Shown here piece by piece: positions 6,566 to 7,532 of a DNA stretch of 7,532 nt. Below the pieces are notes generated by a model. The model saw only the letters and a list, made by a program, of their open reading frames with translations, was not told the DNA's origin and did not search any database. The position numbers and the translations under genes are program-made. The stretch covers positions 1 through 7,532 of the forward strand of contig JBBQHC010000136.1 of assembly GCA_038323615.1 (NCBI GenBank). The letters are read 5' to 3'. Source of the DNA: JBBKXP01 sp038323615 (GTDB taxonomy: Bacteria; Pseudomonadota; Alphaproteobacteria; Rhodobacterales; Rhodobacteraceae). Numbering within the stretch: position 1 is the stretch's first letter; each line of letters begins with the position of its first letter.

Positions 6566-6584
6566 CCTCGCGGCGGCGTGAGGT
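6565..6584 (+). other. Intercistronic hairpin after the CoA-transferase gene
   Basis: An 8-bp stem with one G-T pair, ACCTCGCG (6565-6572) and CGTGAGGT (6577-6584), closes a 4-base loop immediately after the stop codon. No T-tract follows, so this is not a standard intrinsic terminator. It could stabilise the 3' end of the upstream message or be chance in GC-rich DNA. Confidence 0.3.
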
Positions 6585-6628
6585 GCCAACTCGCGCCGGA
6601 TGCGCAACCTTGGAGCGGACCAATTTTC

Positions 6629-6633
6629 GGAGG
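6629..6633 (+). promoter_or_regulatory. Ribosome-binding site deciding the start of the DUF302 gene
   Basis: GGAGG lies 6 bases before the ATG at 6640. The frame is open back to an ATG at 6562 that overlaps the CoA-transferase stop codon, but starting there would place 26 polar residues ahead of an otherwise perfect signal peptide. The start at 6640 is preferred. Confidence 0.75.
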
Positions 6634-6639
6634 ATCGTC

Positions 6640-7113
6640 ATGTTTCGCGCCATACTTGCAGCCGTATTCATCGGTCTGGGCCTTGCCGCCGGGGCGCAGG
6701 ATCTGACGCCACGGGACGGCTGGGAGGTGGTGCGAACGCCCTACGATTTCGCCACGCTTGTGGATCGGGTCGGGGCGGCGGTCGATGCGGTGCCAATTGC
6801 GATTGTCACCCAGGCCAGCGCCTCGGACGGGGCGCGGGGGCAGGGGATTGAAATTGCAGGCAACCGCGTGATCGGCCTGTTTCGCAACGATTATGCCCGC
6901 CGCATGCTTGCCGCCAGTGTCGCCGCCGGGATCGAGGCGCCGATCAGGCTGTATGTGACGGAAAACGCCGATGGCACGGCGACGCTGTCTTACAAGACCC
7001 CAACCGCCGTCTTTGCCCCCTACGCCGACGAGGGCGGCGCGGCGCTGGCCGACCTCGCAGCCGAACTCGACACGGTTTTCGCGACCGTCGTGGCCGACGC
7101 CGCGGGATCCTAG
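6640..7113 (+). CDS. Exported DUF302 domain protein
   Basis: A 157-residue protein with a signal peptide (Met-Phe-Arg, a hydrophobic run over residues 4-17, and a likely signal peptidase I site after Ala-Gly-Ala at 17-19), so it is probably periplasmic. The mature part matches the DUF302 layout: a start near Tyr35-Asp-Phe-Ala-Thr-Leu with an amphipathic helix, a central strand ending Val-Ile-Gly-Leu-Phe-Arg-Asn (77-83), a Pro-Ile-Arg-Leu-Tyr-Val strand (101-106), and the Leu-Ser-Tyr-Lys-Thr-Pro motif (116-121) that closes the fold. The function of DUF302 is not established. No cysteine or metal motif is visible in this copy, so a copper role cannot be argued from the sequence. It starts 74 bases after the CoA-transferase gene with its own strong ribosome-binding site. 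It may be read through from upstream or transcribed alone. Confidence 0.8.
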   Translation: MFRAILAAVFIGLGLAAGAQDLTPRDGWEVVRTPYDFATLVDRVGAAVDAVPIAIVTQASASDGARGQGIEIAGNRVIGLFRNDYARRMLAASVAAGIEAPIRLYVTENADGTATLSYKTPTAVFAPYADEGGAALADLAAELDTVFATVVADAAGS

Positions 7114-7127
7114 CGCGGCAGGTTAGA

Positions 7128-7160
7128 TTGCAACGGGTCACAGCCACGTGACACACGCAA
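7128..7160 (+). terminator. Weak two-part hairpin after the DUF302 gene
   Basis: TTGC (7128-7131) pairs with GCAA (7157-7160) and, inside it, GTCAC (7137-7141) pairs with GTGAC (7148-7152). A T-rich but interrupted stretch follows (7164-7176). It could act as a terminator between the DUF302 and TTC38-like genes, but the stem is short and bulged. Confidence 0.25.
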
Positions 7161-7228
7161 CCGTCATATTCCTTTTCAACGGCTGGGCATTAGGCAGGGG
7201 CCAATAGGATTTTCCGAAAGGCCCCGCC

Positions 7229-7532
7229 ATGCTGTCCGATTTCTGCGGCAACACAGTCTCACTCGACAACCCCGATGCGGTGCAAAGCTGGGATCGGATG
7301 CAGCGTGCCTTTCTGGCGCATGGTGCCAGCACCGCCGATCATCTGGCAAAGGTGCTGGATCTGGCACCCGGTTTTGCGATGGGTCACGCCGTCAAGGGGC
7401 TGTTCATGCTGATGCTGGGTCGGCGCGAGCTGGTCGGGGTCGCCGTGGATGCGCTGGCGACGGCAAACCAATGTCTTGTCGCAGGCGGCGCGACCGACCG
7501 GGAACGCGCCTATCTTGCGGCGCTTGAGGCTT
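7229..7532 (+). CDS. TTC38-like tetratricopeptide repeat protein, N-terminal part (3' end outside window)
   Basis: The frame is open from the ATG to the right window edge, giving the first 101 residues. The start is supported by GAAAGG (7216-7221) 7 bases upstream. Residues 22-60, a helix with Phe-Leu-Ala-His-Gly then Val-Leu-Asp-Leu-Ala-Pro-Gly-Phe-Ala-Met-Gly-His-Ala-Val-Lys-Gly-Leu, read as the first tetratricopeptide-like helix pair of bacterial proteins related to eukaryotic TTC38, which start in this way and usually run to over 400 residues. A second helix pair begins near residue 70, and Asp90-Arg-Glu-Arg-Ala-Tyr starts the next. No signal peptide is seen, so it is probably cytoplasmic. 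TPR proteins act as protein-binding scaffolds; no specific partner is suggested by the neighbours. The family call rests on a partial sequence. Confidence 0.65.
   Translation, partial: MLSDFCGNTVSLDNPDAVQSWDRMQRAFLAHGASTADHLAKVLDLAPGFAMGHAVKGLFMLMLGRRELVGVAVDALATANQCLVAGGATDRERAYLAALEA

Overview
The window is a GC-rich stretch with strong G/C third-position preference. Its gene content and protein wording (a CueR with a Cys-Cys-Ala-Gly-Asp-Asn-Arg-Pro-Asp-Cys tail, a CaiB/BaiF transferase, a TTC38-like protein) suggest an alphaproteobacterium, most plausibly of the Rhodobacteraceae/Roseobacter group. That placement is inferred from style and resemblance, not from a marker gene. All supported genes lie on the + strand. 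I see no mobile element, CRISPR array, rRNA or intact tRNA.

Layout. (1) 2-442 is the 3' end of a gene for a C45-family (acyl-CoA:6-APA acyltransferase-like) Ntn hydrolase. (2) 443-696 is a non-coding gap whose right end holds a textbook MerR/CueR-type promoter: a -35 hexamer, an unusually long 19-bp spacer carrying a TTCC-N7-GGAA dyad, and a -10. (3) 697-3183 is a Cu(I)-exporting P1B-type ATPase (copA), followed after 11 bases by (4) 3195-3590, the Cu(I) sensor cueR. An intrinsic terminator overlaps the end of cueR. (5) 3607-3755 is a gap with an unexplained set of nested inverted repeats. (6) 3756-5372 is a thiamine-diphosphate enzyme resembling catabolic acetolactate synthase, and 11 bases later comes (7) 5384-6565, a class III (CaiB/BaiF) CoA-transferase. 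(8) 6640-7113 is an exported DUF302 protein. (9) 7229 to the window end is the 5' part of a TTC38-like tetratricopeptide protein.

How the genes work together. copA and cueR form a self-contained copper-export module: CueR binds Cu(I), switches on the promoter ahead of copA, and, being downstream in the same transcript, probably also raises its own level. The ThDP enzyme and the CoA-transferase form a second, two-gene unit. By analogy with oxalate catabolism (formyl-CoA transferase plus oxalyl-CoA decarboxylase), one enzyme may make or consume the CoA thioester that the other handles. However, the ThDP protein looks like an acetolactate synthase rather than an oxalyl-CoA decarboxylase, so the substrate is unknown. 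The DUF302 and TTC38-like genes have their own ribosome-binding sites and no clear functional tie to either unit.

Most of the window is ordinary accessory metabolism. The points most worth a second look are the uncharacterised ThDP-enzyme/CoA-transferase pair and the possible folded leader just upstream of it.
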